Shown here piece by piece: positions 1-9,169 of a stretch of DNA of 64,000 nucleotides. Within the stretch, counting starts at the first letter, position 1. The number at the start of each line of letters is the position of its first letter. Made by a program: the position numbers and the translations under genes. The stretch is from Rhizobium giardinii bv. giardinii H152. GTDB lineage: Bacteria > Pseudomonadota > Alphaproteobacteria > Rhizobiales > Rhizobiaceae. Where the stretch lies: the NCBI RefSeq assembly GCF_000379605.1, contig NZ_KB902746.1:19299-83298 (forward strand). Reading direction: 5' to 3'. Under the pieces are notes generated by a model. It made no database searches, was not told the DNA's origin, and was given only the letters and a program-made list of their open reading frames with translations.

Positions 1-3000
1 AGTATCCGGAAATCGCACCACCGACCATCGTCATCCGCACGGCCTATCCCGGTGCCGACGCCGAGACGATCGCCAACACGGTCTCGACCCCGCTCGAGCA
101 GGAAATCAACGGTGTCGAGGACATGCTTTATATGTCCTCCTATTCGACCGCCGATGGCTCGATGGCGCTGACGGTGACGTTCAAGCTCGGCACCGACCTC
201 GATAAGGCTCAGGTGCTGGTCCAGAACCGCGTCTCGATCGCGGAGCCCCGGCTGCCGGAAGAGGTCCGCCGCATCGGCGTCACCACGGCAAAAAGCTCGC
301 CCGATCTGATGATGGTCGTGCATCTCCTGTCGCCGAACGACCGCTATGACCAGCTCTATGTCTCCAACTATGCCCGTACCCGCGCCCGTGACCTTCTGGT
401 GCGCCTCGATGGTGTCGGCGACGTCATCCTGTTCGGCGAGCGCGAATTTGCCCTGCGCATCTGGCTCGACCCGGAAAAGCTCGCCTCCTACGGCATGACC
501 TCCGGCGACGTCGTGCAGGCGCTGCGCGACCAGAACGTCCAGGTTTCCGGCGGTTCGATCGGCGGACCGCCGACTGCAGGCACCAACGCGTTCCAGTACA
601 CGGTGACGACCGAAGGTCGCTTCAGCGATGCCCGCCAGTTCCGCTACGTCATCGTCAAGGCGACGGCAAGCGGTCGTCTCGTGCAGCTGCAGGATGTTGC
701 CCGGATCGAACTCGGCGCCAAGGATTACGTCACCAACAGCTATCTGAACGGCAAGGCCGCCGTCGCCATGGGCATCTTTTCGCGCCCCGGCACAAACGCG
801 CTCGACGCGGCCGATCAGATCAAGGCGACGATGGAAAAACTGTCCAGGGATTTCCCGCCAGGCCTCGAATACACCATCGTCTACAATCCGACCGAGTTCA
901 TCTCGGAATCGATCAACGAGGTCTACAAGACCATCCTCGAGGCCGCCATTCTCGTTGCCATCGTCGTGCTGGTCTTCCTGCAGTCCTGGCGCACGGCACT
1001 GATCCCGATCATCGCCATTCCCGTCTCGCTGATCGGCACCTTCGCGCTGCTCTTGGCCTTCGGCTTCTCGCTCAACATGCTGACGCTGTTCGGCCTGGTG
1101 CTGGCGATCGGCATCGTCGTCGACGATGCGATCGTCGTCGTCGAAAATGTCGAGCGCAATCTGGCCAAAGGCATGACGCCGAAACTCGCAGCGCATGTGA
1201 CGATGGACGAGGTCGGCACAGCAGTCATCGCCATTTCGCTCGTGCTGATCGCCGTCTTTGTGCCGACGGCCTTCATTCCCGGCATTTCAGGGCAGTTCTA
1301 CCTGCAGTTCGCCGTCACCATCTCGGTGGCAACGGCAATCTCGGCGCTCAACTCGCTGACGCTTTCGCCGGCGCTTGCGGCACTTATCCTGCGTCCGCAT
1401 CGGGAACACCACGAAACGCGCAACCCGTTCACGCGGATCGGCCGCGGCCTTGCCAACGGTTTCAACAATGGTTTCGACCGGATGACCCACGGATACTCCT
1501 GGGTCGTCCGCCACCTCGTTACGACGAAGATCGCGCTTGGCGCCAGCCTGCTTGTCTTTTTCGCACTGCTGGCGGGCACCTGGTACATGGCGCAGATCGT
1601 GCCGCGCGGCTTCGTGCCGACCATGGACCAGGGGTATGCGATCGTCGTCGTGCAACTGCCGGACGGCGCCTCGCTTGCCCGCACCGATGCGGTGGTAAAG
1701 AGGGCGACGGAAATGATCCGCGAGGTGCCGGGCATCAAGGATGCCGTCGCCTTCGCCGGTTTCAATGGCGCGACCTTCACCAATGCATCGAATTCTGGCG
1801 TTATTTTCACGCCCTTCGAAAGCTTCGAGGAGCGTCTGAAACACGGGCAAAGCGCTAACCAGATCATCGGCCAGCTCTACGGCACGATGCAGGCGATCCA
1901 GGAGGCCTTCATCATTGCCGTGCCGCCCCCGTCGATCCGCGGCATCGGCAATTCCGGCGGGTTCAAGATGCAGATCGTCGACCGCGAGAGCTCCGACATG
2001 CGCCGCGCGCTCGGGGTTGCCTATCAGATGATGGGCGCCGCCAGCCAGACGGAAGGGCTGACGGGCGTCTTCACCACCTTCTCAGCCTCCAGCCCGCAAT
2101 ATTTCCTGGCGGTCGACCGCGACAAGGCGCGGGCGCTGAACGTACCGATCCCCAACATCTTCGAGACGCTGTCGATCAACCTCGGCACATCCTATGTCAA
2201 CGATTTCAATGCTTTCGGCCGCGTCTATCAGGTGCGGGCCCAGGCAGACCAGCAGTACCGGCTGGAGCGCGAGGACATCCTCGACCTCAAGGTCCGCTCG
2301 GCCACCGGCGCCCTCGTGCCGCTTGGAACGCTGGTCGATATCCGAGATACGACCGGGCCGGCACTCGTCCAACGCTACAACATGTATGTGTCCGTGCCCC
2401 TCCAGGGCAATCCTGCGCCCGGCGTCTCGACCGGGACCGCGCTCGACAAGATGGAGGCACTGGCGGCCCAGATGCTGCCGCCGGGCACCGCCTTCGAATG
2501 GACCGATCTCGCCTTCCAAGAGCGCAATACCGGCAATACGGCGATCTTCATCTTCGCGCTGTCGGTCATCTTCGTGTTCCTGGCGCTGTCGGCCCAGTAT
2601 GAAAGCTGGATCCTGCCGCTGGCGATCATCCTAGTCGTGCCGATGGCGGTCCTCGCCGCTCTGGTCGGCGTGCATCTCAGGGGCCTGGACAACAACATCC
2701 TGACGCAGATCGGGCTGATCGTCCTGATCGGGCTTGCGGCGAAGAACGCCATCCTGATCGTCGAGTTCGCGCGGCAGGCGCAGGACGATGGAATGAACCC
2801 GGTCAACGCCGCGATCGAGGCGAGCCGGCTCAGGCTGCGGCCGATCCTGATGACGGCCTTCGCCTTCATCCTCGGCGTCGTACCTTTGATGATCGCCACC
2901 GGACCGGGTGCGGAAATGCGCCAGTCGCTCGGCACCGCCGTCTTCTCCGGCATGCTCGGCGTCACCATCCTCGGGCTGTTCCTGACGCCGGTCTTCTACG

Positions 3001-3068
3001 TCGCGCTGCGGTCTTTCCGCTACAAGCCGAAAGAGAAGCCCGTTGCACCGGAAGCCGGCATGATCTGA
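1..3068 (+). CDS. RND multidrug efflux permease, HAE1 family (5' end outside window)
   Basis: Inner-membrane proton-driven pump subunit of an AcrAB-TolC-like tripartite efflux system. The reading frame is open from base 3 and gives 1021 visible residues. The first ones (YPEIAPPTIV) match the start of the first periplasmic loop of AcrB, so only about 35 residues, covering TM1, are missing upstream. Visible signatures are the TM4 acidic pair in IVVDDAIVVVENVER and the TM10 lysine in GLAAKNAILIVEF, which form the proton relay, plus two periplasmic porter halves and a final TM before the stop. The membrane fusion partner would lie upstream, outside the window. No outer-membrane factor follows. 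Substrate cannot be read from the sequence. Confidence 0.96.
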   Translation, partial: YPEIAPPTIVIRTAYPGADAETIANTVSTPLEQEINGVEDMLYMSSYSTADGSMALTVTFKLGTDLDKAQVLVQNRVSIAEPRLPEEVRRIGVTTAKSSPDLMMVVHLLSPNDRYDQLYVSNYARTRARDLLVRLDGVGDVILFGEREFALRIWLDPEKLASYGMTSGDVVQALRDQNVQVSGGSIGGPPTAGTNAFQYTVTTEGRFSDARQFRYVIVKATASGRLVQLQDVARIELGAKDYVTNSYLNGKAAVAMGIFSRPGTNALDAADQIKATMEKLSRDFPPGLEYTIVYNPTEFISESINEVYKTILEAAILVAIVVLVFLQSWRTALIPIIAIPVSLIGTFALLLAFGFSLNMLTLFGLVLAIGIVVDDAIVVVENVERNLAKGMTPKLAAHVTMDEVGTAVIAISLVLIAVFVPTAFIPGISGQFYLQFAVTISVATAISALNSLTLSPALAALILRPHREHHETRNPFTRIGRGLANGFNNGFDRMTHGYSWVVRHLVTTKIALGASLLVFFALLAGTWYMAQIVPRGFVPTMDQGYAIVVVQLPDGASLARTDAVVKRATEMIREVPGIKDAVAFAGFNGATFTNASNSGVIFTPFESFEERLKHGQSANQIIGQLYGTMQAIQEAFIIAVPPPSIRGIGNSGGFKMQIVDRESSDMRRALGVAYQMMGAASQTEGLTGVFTTFSASSPQYFLAVDRDKARALNVPIPNIFETLSINLGTSYVNDFNAFGRVYQVRAQADQQYRLEREDILDLKVRSATGALVPLGTLVDIRDTTGPALVQRYNMYVSVPLQGNPAPGVSTGTALDKMEALAAQMLPPGTAFEWTDLAFQERNTGNTAIFIFALSVIFVFLALSAQYESWILPLAIILVVPMAVLAALVGVHLRGLDNNILTQIGLIVLIGLAAKNAILIVEFARQAQDDGMNPVNAAIEASRLRLRPILMTAFAFILGVVPLMIATGPGAEMRQSLGTAVFSGMLGVTILGLFLTPVFYVALRSFRYKPKEKPVAPEAGMI

Positions 3069-3108
3069 GCAGCGACAGACCGGGCGGCCCCTGCCCGGCC
3101 ATCGCCAT

Positions 3109-3144
3109 CCGACCGACCAGCGCGTTCGTGTCGAGGAGCGTTAC
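3109..3144 (-). pseudogene. possible VapC (PIN toxin) remnant
   Basis: Directly after the antitoxin stop codon, the minus strand in another frame reads VTLLDTNALV, which resembles the first beta strand and first catalytic Asp of PIN-domain toxins (typically MxxLLDTNxL). There is no start codon, and the reading after about 12 residues no longer looks like a PIN domain; the RND gene ends 41 bases beyond. The position is exactly where a vapC would start. A ten-residue match is short, so chance cannot be excluded. Confidence 0.35.
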
Positions 3145-3374
3145 ACTTCACCGCGCGTCAGCGCCATGATGGCGTCGGTGCTCAGTCCTTTTCCGGCATC
3201 GCCGCGCAGCGCGCCGAAGCGCCTTGCCGGCCGTTTTTCGTCCGCCCGCGTGAGGACCACGGTGCCGTCTGCAGCCCACTGGAATTCGACCCGCGTTCCC
3301 GGCACCAGGCCGAGGAAGTCCCGCACCGGTTTCGGAATGGTCACCTGTCCCTTCGCCGTCACTGTCGCGCTCAT
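3141..3374 (-). CDS. AbrB/SpoVT-fold antitoxin (VapB-like), orphan
   Basis: A 77-residue swapped-hairpin AbrB DNA-binding protein. The N-terminus VTAKGQVTIPKPVRDFLG and the VEF/VVLTR strands define the AbrB fold, and the tail STDAIMALTRGE is typical of antitoxins that are co-encoded with PIN-domain VapC toxins. No intact toxin gene follows; the next gene is the convergent RND pump end. Such antitoxins usually repress their own promoter; a perfect 12-bp palindrome lies about 40 bases upstream of the start. It may be a decayed toxin-antitoxin locus or a solitary regulator. Confidence 0.85.
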   Translation of the reverse strand: MSATVTAKGQVTIPKPVRDFLGLVPGTRVEFQWAADGTVVLTRADEKRPARRFGALRGDAGKGLSTDAIMALTRGEV

Positions 3375-3413
3375 CGTTCACCTCGGTAAGATTGTGCGAA
3401 TTGAGCTATTGCA

Positions 3414-3425
3414 TCGAGCGCTCGA
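3414..3425. promoter_or_regulatory. 12-bp palindrome upstream of the AbrB-type gene
   Basis: TCGAGCGCTCGA is a perfect palindrome 40 bases upstream of the antitoxin start codon, in the gap shared with the divergent FAD-dehydrogenase gene. The position suits an autoregulatory operator. This is inference from position and symmetry only. Confidence 0.3.
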
Positions 3426-3559
3426 CTTCAAGGAGAGACCTCGGCGAGGGCTTTCGAACACCCATCCATAAGCGCTAAGGTCCAAGCGAATCGAGACCAG
3501 CTTGGAGGCAGCGCGGCGCATCGCATGCCGCGTTTCGTGCATGAAGAGGGACCGGAACC

Positions 3560-4939
3560 ATGACCGTCATCGAGGATCTCATTGCTGCACTCGGCGCAGA
3601 CAAGGTGCTCACCGGCGAAAGCATCGGCGAACGCTACCGCAGCGACGCCAGCATGACCGGCAGGTTCCTTCCGCTGGCCGTCCTGCGCCCCTCGAGCGTT
3701 GAAGATGTCTCGATAGCCCTCAAGATCTGCGACCGCCACCGCCAGCCCGTCGTGCCCCAGGGCGGTCTCACCGGCCTTGCCGGCGGCGCCAACGCGCGCA
3801 GCGGCGACATCGCCCTGTCGCTGGAACACCTGTCGGGCATCGAGCAGATCGACACCGCCGCAGCGACCATGACGGTGCTAGCCGGCACGCCGCTGGAAGT
3901 CGCCCAGCGCGCCGCCGAAGAGCGGGGCTTCCTGGTGCCGATCGATCTCGGTGCCCGCGGCAGCTGTCAGATCGGCGGCAACCTCGCCACTAATGCCGGC
4001 GGCATCCGTGTCATCCGCCATGGCGTCACCCGTGACAATGTTCTGGGTCTCGAAGCCGTCCTCGCTGACGGCACGGTGCTCTCCTCACTCAACCGGATGA
4101 CCAAGAACAACACAGGCTATGACCTGCGCCAGCTCTTCATTGGATCGGAGGGTACGCTCGGCATCATCACCCGCGTCGTCCTGCGCCTGCGCCCCCTGCC
4201 CACCGCCCGTCTGACCGCGCTCTGCGCGCTCGAAACCTATGGCGATGTCGTTTCCCTGCTCAACTCCGCCCAGCGCGATCTTCCCGGCCTTTCCGCGTTC
4301 GAGGCCATGTGGGAAAGCTATTTCCGCTTCAACGCCGAGGCCCTGAAGCTCGCTTTCTTCGACAGGACGCCTCCCTTCACGGTCATCATCGAAGAGGACG
4401 TCGCCGGCAGCGACGTGGACAGGGAACGCTTCGAAGCCTTCCTCGGCAAGGCGTTCGAAGACGGCCTGCTCGCCGACGCGCTGATTGCCCAGTCGGAGAA
4501 GGAGGCACGCGCCTTCTGGTCGGTGCGCGAAGGCCATCTGATGGACCAGTTGCTGCCGGGCCTCGTCAATCTGGACGTGAGCGTGCCGATCGGCCAGCTC
4601 GGCGATTTCGCCGTCGACTGCGAGACGGCATTACGCACCCGCTTTCCCGCCGCCCATGTCTCCTTCTTCGGCCATGTCGGCGACAGCAACCTTCACGTGG
4701 CCGTCTGGATCGACGCGGCCGGCGAGCATGATCTGCACGAAATCGATGCGATCGCCTACGCCCTCGTTCGACAATACCAGGGCTCGATTTCCGCCGAGCA
4801 TGGCATCGGTACCTTGAAACGCGATTTCCTTGATCATTCGCGCAGCGAAGCCGAAATCAACGTCATGCGCCGCATCAAGGCGGCCCTCGATCCAAACGCC
4901 ATCCTCAACCCTGCAAAGGTCATTCCGCCGGAGGCCTGA
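3560..4939 (+). CDS. FAD-linked 2-hydroxyacid dehydrogenase, GlcD/LDH-D family
   Basis: A 459-residue flavoprotein that should oxidise a D-2-hydroxyacid such as D-lactate, glycolate or 2-hydroxyglutarate. The PCMH-type FAD-binding domain covers about residues 35-215 (PVVPQGGLTGLAGGA, NLATNAGGIRVIRHGVTRDN, GSEGTLGIITR) and the FAD-oxidase C domain follows, ending with the diagnostic SAEHGIGTLKR near residue 418. GAGGGACC lies just upstream of the ATG. No glcE/glcF partner genes are present, so this is a stand-alone enzyme more like D-lactate or D-2-hydroxyglutarate dehydrogenases than a glycolate oxidase subunit. The exact substrate is unknown. Confidence 0.9.
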   Translation: MTVIEDLIAALGADKVLTGESIGERYRSDASMTGRFLPLAVLRPSSVEDVSIALKICDRHRQPVVPQGGLTGLAGGANARSGDIALSLEHLSGIEQIDTAAATMTVLAGTPLEVAQRAAEERGFLVPIDLGARGSCQIGGNLATNAGGIRVIRHGVTRDNVLGLEAVLADGTVLSSLNRMTKNNTGYDLRQLFIGSEGTLGIITRVVLRLRPLPTARLTALCALETYGDVVSLLNSAQRDLPGLSAFEAMWESYFRFNAEALKLAFFDRTPPFTVIIEEDVAGSDVDRERFEAFLGKAFEDGLLADALIAQSEKEARAFWSVREGHLMDQLLPGLVNLDVSVPIGQLGDFAVDCETALRTRFPAAHVSFFGHVGDSNLHVAVWIDAAGEHDLHEIDAIAYALVRQYQGSISAEHGIGTLKRDFLDHSRSEAEINVMRRIKAALDPNAILNPAKVIPPEA

Positions 4940-5117
4940 GCCCTCGCGCGGCGCACGCACCGTCAAAAATCATCCCCGCAGTTTCCTCTGCTTGCGCTCG
5001 GCAGGTCTCCTTGCCGGCAGCTGAAATCCGGCATTCTGTTTCATGCGTGGAATGGGTGGCATTGTCGCCTGATCTCGGCAAAGATGCCTCATCAAAAACT
5101 GGAATCGGGAGACTGCT

Positions 5118-6848
5118 ATGAAACCCGCTGCCTTCGCCTCTTTCGCCCTCATCTTTTGCCTCGCCCTCTCACCCGCGTTCGCAGCCTCGCCCGAGCCGGT
5201 CAAGGCCGAGCACGGCATGGTCGTCACGGCCCAGCACCTCGCCTCAGATGTCGGCGTCGAGGTCTTGAAGAAGGGCGGCAACGCCGTCGATGCCGCAGTT
5301 GCCGTCGGCTATGCCCTCGCGGTCGTCTACCCCACCGCCGGTAATATCGGCGGCGGTGGATTCATGACGATCCGGCTGAAGGACGGCAAGACGACCTTCC
5401 TCGATTTCCGCGAACGCGCACCGCTCGCCGCCACCAAGACCATGTATCTCGATGACAAGGGCGAGATCGTCAAAGGCGCCAGCACCGACAGCTACCTCGC
5501 CGTCGGCGTGCCCGGCTCGGTCATGGGCCTGGAGACCGCCCGAGAGCGTTACGGCACGCTGCCGCGCGCCGAACTTCTCGCTCCGGCAATCCGCTTCGCC
5601 AAGGACGGGTTCGTGCTCGAACAGGGCGACGTTGCTTCCCTTGCCAACGGCGCGAAGAAGCTGTCGAAGGACAAGGCGGCCGCCGCGATCTTCCTCAAAC
5701 CGGACGGGAAGACCTTTAAGATTGGCGACAAGCTGGTGCAGCCGGATCTCGCGGCGAGCCTGACAAGCATCTCGGAGAAAGGTCCAGACGCGTTCTACAA
5801 GGGGGCGATTGCCGACGACATCGTCAAGGCGAGTGCAGCCGCTGGCGGCATTCTCGCCAAGACCGATTTCGAGCACTATGCGGTCCGCGAACTTAAGCCC
5901 GTGACCTGCAATTATCGCGGCTACGAGATCGTCTCCTCGCCGCCGCCGAGTTCCGGCGGCGTCATCATTTGCGAAATCCTCAACGTGCTGGAGGGCTATC
6001 CGCTATCCTACCTCGGCTATGGCTCGGCCGAGACCGTGCATGCCATGGTCGAGGCCATGCGCCATGCCTATGTCGACCGCAACTCGGCGCTCGGCGATCC
6101 CGATTTCGTCAGCAATCCCGTCGAGAAGCTCACCGACAAGGCCTATGCCAAGGAGATCCGCGAGAAGATCAACCCGTTCAAGGCTGGCGTCTCAAAGGAG
6201 CTCATGCCGAAGGGCATGGGCGAAAGCACCGAAACGACGCATTATTCGATCATCGACAAGGACGGCAATGCGGTCGCGGTCACCTATACGCTGAACGGTT
6301 CCTTCGGCAACGGCGTGGTGGCGCCGGGAACGGGCATTCTGCTCAACAACGAGATGGACGATTTCACCTCCAAGCCGGGCTCCCCCAATCTCTATGGGCT
6401 GGTGCAGGGCGAGGCGAATGCGATCGAGCCGAAAAAGACGCCGTTGTCGTCGATGAGCCCGACGATTATTTCCAGGGATGGCAAAGCCTTCATGATCATC
6501 GGCAGCCCCGGCGGCGCCCGCATCATCACGATTACGCTGGAAGCCATCATCAACGTCATCGACCACGGCATGAGCATCCAGGAAGCGATCGATGCGCCGC
6601 GCATCCACCATCAATGGCTGCCTGACAAGGTCTATATGGAGCCCTACGCGCTGTCGGCCGACACGCTGAAACGGCTCACCGATATGGGCCATGACGTACA
6701 GATCGATGCAAGCTGGCCGATCTGGGGTCAGGCGGCCGGTATCCTCGTCGGCGGCAAGAACCTCGCCGAAATCGAGGAAGGCGGCGGCGCCCGCTATAAC
6801 GGTGCCATGGACAGCCGCGCCGCGGCGGGGGCTGCAAGGGGGTATTGA
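5118..6848 (+). CDS. ggt: gamma-glutamyltransferase (periplasmic)
   Basis: Hydrolyses or transfers the gamma-glutamyl group of glutathione and related compounds in the periplasm. The 576-residue precursor begins with a signal peptide (cleavage after about residue 22, PAFA). Family landmarks are GGNAVDAAVA near residue 53, the autoprocessing and catalytic site TTHYSIIDKDGNAV with nucleophile Thr373, GILLNNEMDDF, and SSMSPTI with GSPGGARII in the small subunit. Length matches the family. The start has GGGAGA five bases upstream. It stands alone; the next gene is convergent. Confidence 0.95.
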   Translation: MKPAAFASFALIFCLALSPAFAASPEPVKAEHGMVVTAQHLASDVGVEVLKKGGNAVDAAVAVGYALAVVYPTAGNIGGGGFMTIRLKDGKTTFLDFRERAPLAATKTMYLDDKGEIVKGASTDSYLAVGVPGSVMGLETARERYGTLPRAELLAPAIRFAKDGFVLEQGDVASLANGAKKLSKDKAAAAIFLKPDGKTFKIGDKLVQPDLAASLTSISEKGPDAFYKGAIADDIVKASAAAGGILAKTDFEHYAVRELKPVTCNYRGYEIVSSPPPSSGGVIICEILNVLEGYPLSYLGYGSAETVHAMVEAMRHAYVDRNSALGDPDFVSNPVEKLTDKAYAKEIREKINPFKAGVSKELMPKGMGESTETTHYSIIDKDGNAVAVTYTLNGSFGNGVVAPGTGILLNNEMDDFTSKPGSPNLYGLVQGEANAIEPKKTPLSSMSPTIISRDGKAFMIIGSPGGARIITITLEAIINVIDHGMSIQEAIDAPRIHHQWLPDKVYMEPYALSADTLKRLTDMGHDVQIDASWPIWGQAAGILVGGKNLAEIEEGGGARYNGAMDSRAAAGAARGY

Positions 6849-6952
6849 GGAAGACTGACTGACATCGGTCAGGGCAGGCCGAAGCGCTGCAATGAGGGGG
6901 CAAAGCCATTGACTCCTAAGCCTGCCCCCTCACTGCCTCGCCTTCGCTCGGC

Positions 6953-7552
6953 TTACCCCAAGAACCGCTGAACCGCCTCGATCTCGTTCTGGCGGATGTC
7001 ATGACCGCCCGTATGCCACTCGACATCCACGATCGACTTCTGGGCCGTAAAATAGTCGGCAAGGGCCTGCGTCAGCGGAGCCGGGCAGATCGGGTCGCGC
7101 TGGCCGGCGGTGATCAGGATCTGCCTGCCCTCCAGTGCCGCGTTGTCCTTCGGCTTGAAGGGAATGAGCGGATGCAAAAGGATTGCCTTGTCGAACAGGT
7201 TCGTCTCGATCAGCAGGTTGGCAAGGATGTTGGCGCCGTTGGAAAAGCCGAGGCCTATCACCTGCGAAGCCTGATGCTCCCTGGCAAGCGTGCCGACGAA
7301 CGCCGCCATCTTGTCCGTCGCCCGGGCAAGATCGGCTATGTCGTAGACGCCCTCGCCGGTGCGGCGAAAAAAGCGCGCCGCCCCGTGTTCGGAAACATCG
7401 CCGCGCGGCGAGACGATTGTCGCATCCGGCAGGAGATTTGCGCCGAACTCGAAGAACTGCCGCTCGTCGCCGCCCGTTCCGTGAAAGACGAAGAAGATCG
7501 GATTTCCGGGTGCACCGGCCTTCAGCCTGTGCACATAGCCATAATCGGTCAT
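6953..7552 (-). CDS. alpha/beta hydrolase, phospholipase/carboxylesterase family (MhqD-like)
   Basis: A 199-residue soluble serine esterase. The oxyanion region FHGTGGDERQFFEF, nucleophile elbow GLGFSNGAN (Ser in GFSNG), an Asp in QRDPICP and the catalytic His in GGHDI complete the triad. It follows the ring-cleaving dioxygenase gene by 12 bases on the same strand, so the two are co-transcribed. The pairing resembles mhqO-mhqD of Bacillus, which detoxifies quinones and catechols, although there the regulator and nitroreductases also take part. Natural substrate is not deducible. Confidence 0.88.
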   Translation of the reverse strand: MTDYGYVHRLKAGAPGNPIFFVFHGTGGDERQFFEFGANLLPDATIVSPRGDVSEHGAARFFRRTGEGVYDIADLARATDKMAAFVGTLAREHQASQVIGLGFSNGANILANLLIETNLFDKAILLHPLIPFKPKDNAALEGRQILITAGQRDPICPAPLTQALADYFTAQKSIVDVEWHTGGHDIRQNEIEAVQRFLG

Positions 7553-7564
7553 GATATCTCTCCC

Positions 7565-8497
7565 TTAGTCTTCCAGCTTCTGCAGATGCTGCTCAAGGAT
7601 CGGCCGCAGGTGCTTGTGCTGCTGCGGCAGTTTCAGCGCCTCGCCGAGATGCGCGGTGTCCTCGTCGCGATCAAAACCCGGTTCGTTGGTGGCGATTTCG
7701 AACAGGACGCCGCCGGGCGTGCGGAAATAGATCGCCCAGAAATAGTCGCGGTCGATTACCGGTGTCACATGGTAGCCCGTGTCCATCAGCGCCTTGCGGA
7801 GCTCAAGCTGCTTTTCGCGGTTTTCGACCGAGAAGGCAACGTGGTGCACCGAGCCCGCGCCCTGCAGGCCGCGCTGGATGTTCGGCATGGTTTCAAGATC
7901 GACGATGCCGGCGCCATTGCCGCCAGGCACGATCAGCCGGGTGACGCCATCCCGGCTCTCAAGCGTCTCGTAACCCATGAACGTCAGGAGTTCGGCCGTC
8001 GCGCCTTCATCGCGAAGACGCATGGCAACAGAATGGAAGCCACGGATCGCGTGATCCTCGGACACGTCGTTCGCCGTCCAGACAGGACGGTTGTCGTCCC
8101 GGACTTCGACCAGCGCAAAGCCGTCGCCATCAGGGCCGGCAAAGTTCAGTCGCTTTTCACCAAACGTTTCTTCGGTTCTCAGGCCCGTCACGCCGCGCTT
8201 GGAAAGCCGGTCGCTCCAGAAGCCGAGCGAGCCTTCCGGAACCGAGAAGACGGCCGTGCCGACTTCGCCGGTTCCCGGGCGGCCGCGGCCCATATCCGGG
8301 AACGGGAAATAGGTCATGACCGTGCCGGGCGCGCCGGTCTCGTCGCCGTAGTAGAGATGGTAGACATCGGGCGAATCGAAGTTGACGGTCTTCTTGACGC
8401 GGCGCAGGCCGAGCACGTCGGTGAAGAACCGGTTGTTGGTCCGGGCATCTGCGGCCATCGAGGTGACGTGGTGCAGTCCCTTGATCTGAGTGAGCAT
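7565..8497 (-). CDS. ring-cleaving dioxygenase, VOC superfamily (MhqO-like)
   Basis: A 310-residue protein with two vicinal-oxygen-chelate modules. Metal ligands are visible as His in KGLHHVTS (module 1), His in GSVHHVAFS and Glu in VLFEIATNEPGF (module 2), as in the glyoxalase-like ring-cleaving dioxygenases of the MhqO/PcpA type that open hydroquinone or catechol rings. The first gene of a two-gene operon with a downstream esterase. The start ATG follows AAAGGGACAC. No MarR-type regulator is adjacent. Confidence 0.9.
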   Translation of the reverse strand: MLTQIKGLHHVTSMAADARTNNRFFTDVLGLRRVKKTVNFDSPDVYHLYYGDETGAPGTVMTYFPFPDMGRGRPGTGEVGTAVFSVPEGSLGFWSDRLSKRGVTGLRTEETFGEKRLNFAGPDGDGFALVEVRDDNRPVWTANDVSEDHAIRGFHSVAMRLRDEGATAELLTFMGYETLESRDGVTRLIVPGGNGAGIVDLETMPNIQRGLQGAGSVHHVAFSVENREKQLELRKALMDTGYHVTPVIDRDYFWAIYFRTPGGVLFEIATNEPGFDRDEDTAHLGEALKLPQQHKHLRPILEQHLQKLED

Positions 8498-8719
8498 GAT
8501 CGTGTCCCTTTCTGCCCGTCTGAAAACCGGGCCTCGTTTCGCCTCCCTAGATGTGCCTCTTTTTCGCGTGGCGATAGGCCAGCAGGGATGGACGGATTGT
8601 CTCCAATCCGTGGACAGTTAATGGAAACTGTTCGACGAACGGACAGGTGATCGACTTGACGGGAAGAAACGGCCGACGCAACTTAAACGAGGACATAATA
8701 GACAGCCAAAAACTAAAGG

Positions 8720-8748
8720 TTGACAGAACCGAAGTATCCCCCTATAAA
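8720..8748 (+). promoter_or_regulatory. sigma-70-type promoter of cspA
   Basis: TTGACA, a 17-base spacer and TATAAA give a nearly perfect housekeeping promoter. Transcription would begin near 8755, next to the palindrome CTATCGATAG, and leave a leader of about 139 bases before the ATG. A long leader is characteristic of cold-shock mRNAs. Confidence 0.7.
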
Positions 8749-8840
8749 CCTGTCTATCGATAGTTGTTTGACCGATATTTGTTTCTGCCCGCGCTTGGCG
8801 CGTCTCTGACGAACTTCCCTTCAAAAATCGAGATTATGAC

Positions 8841-8861
8841 CTGCCGTGCGTCGTACGGCAG
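8841..8861 (+). promoter_or_regulatory. hairpin in the cspA leader
   Basis: CTGCCGT and ACGGCAG form a 7-bp stem with a 7-base loop, ending 32 bases before the start codon. It could take part in temperature-dependent leader folding; this is inference. Confidence 0.35.
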
Positions 8862-8893
8862 TGGATTACATGTTGCTATTGAAAGGGTTCGTT

Positions 8894-9103
8894 ATGACCA
8901 CTGGCACAGTTAAATGGTTCAATTCCACAAAGGGCTTCGGCTTCATTCAGCCGGATGACGGCGGCGCCGATGTATTTGTTCACATCTCCGCTGTCGAGCG
9001 GGCCGGCATGCGCGAAATCGTCGAAGGCCAGAAGCTTGGCTACGAGATGGAACGCGACAACAAGTCGGGCAAAATGTCCGCTTGCCAGCTGCAGGCTGCC
9101 TAA
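8894..9103 (+). CDS. cspA: cold-shock protein, CspA family
   Basis: A 69-residue single-domain OB-fold RNA chaperone. RNP1 (KGFGFI) and RNP2 (VFVHIS) are intact, and TGTVKWFNSTKGFGFI is the canonical N-terminus. The ATG at 8894 is chosen over an in-frame start at 8846 because it gives the family length and has GAAAGGG upstream. Strong promoter, long leader and a terminator at 9170 make it a monocistronic unit. The symbol marks the family; several paralogues usually exist in one genome. Confidence 0.95.
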   Translation: MTTGTVKWFNSTKGFGFIQPDDGGADVFVHISAVERAGMREIVEGQKLGYEMERDNKSGKMSACQLQAA

Positions 9104-9169
9104 ATCGGACGAAGCCTCTCGGATGACCACGGATGTACTGGCATCTTTGACGAGGCAGCGGCCAATTGG

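Larger units (their letters stand above)
8498..8893. other. divergent intergenic region between the dioxygenase operon and cspA
   Basis: About 400 bases without a credible gene. It should contain the minus-strand promoter of the dioxygenase operon, which I could not pinpoint, and the plus-strand cspA promoter and leader, listed separately. Confidence 0.6.

Noticed and set aside
7001..8650. 549-codon open frame on the plus strand
   Set aside because: It runs antisense to the esterase and dioxygenase genes, which have full catalytic motifs; the frame is open only because of GC-rich codon use.
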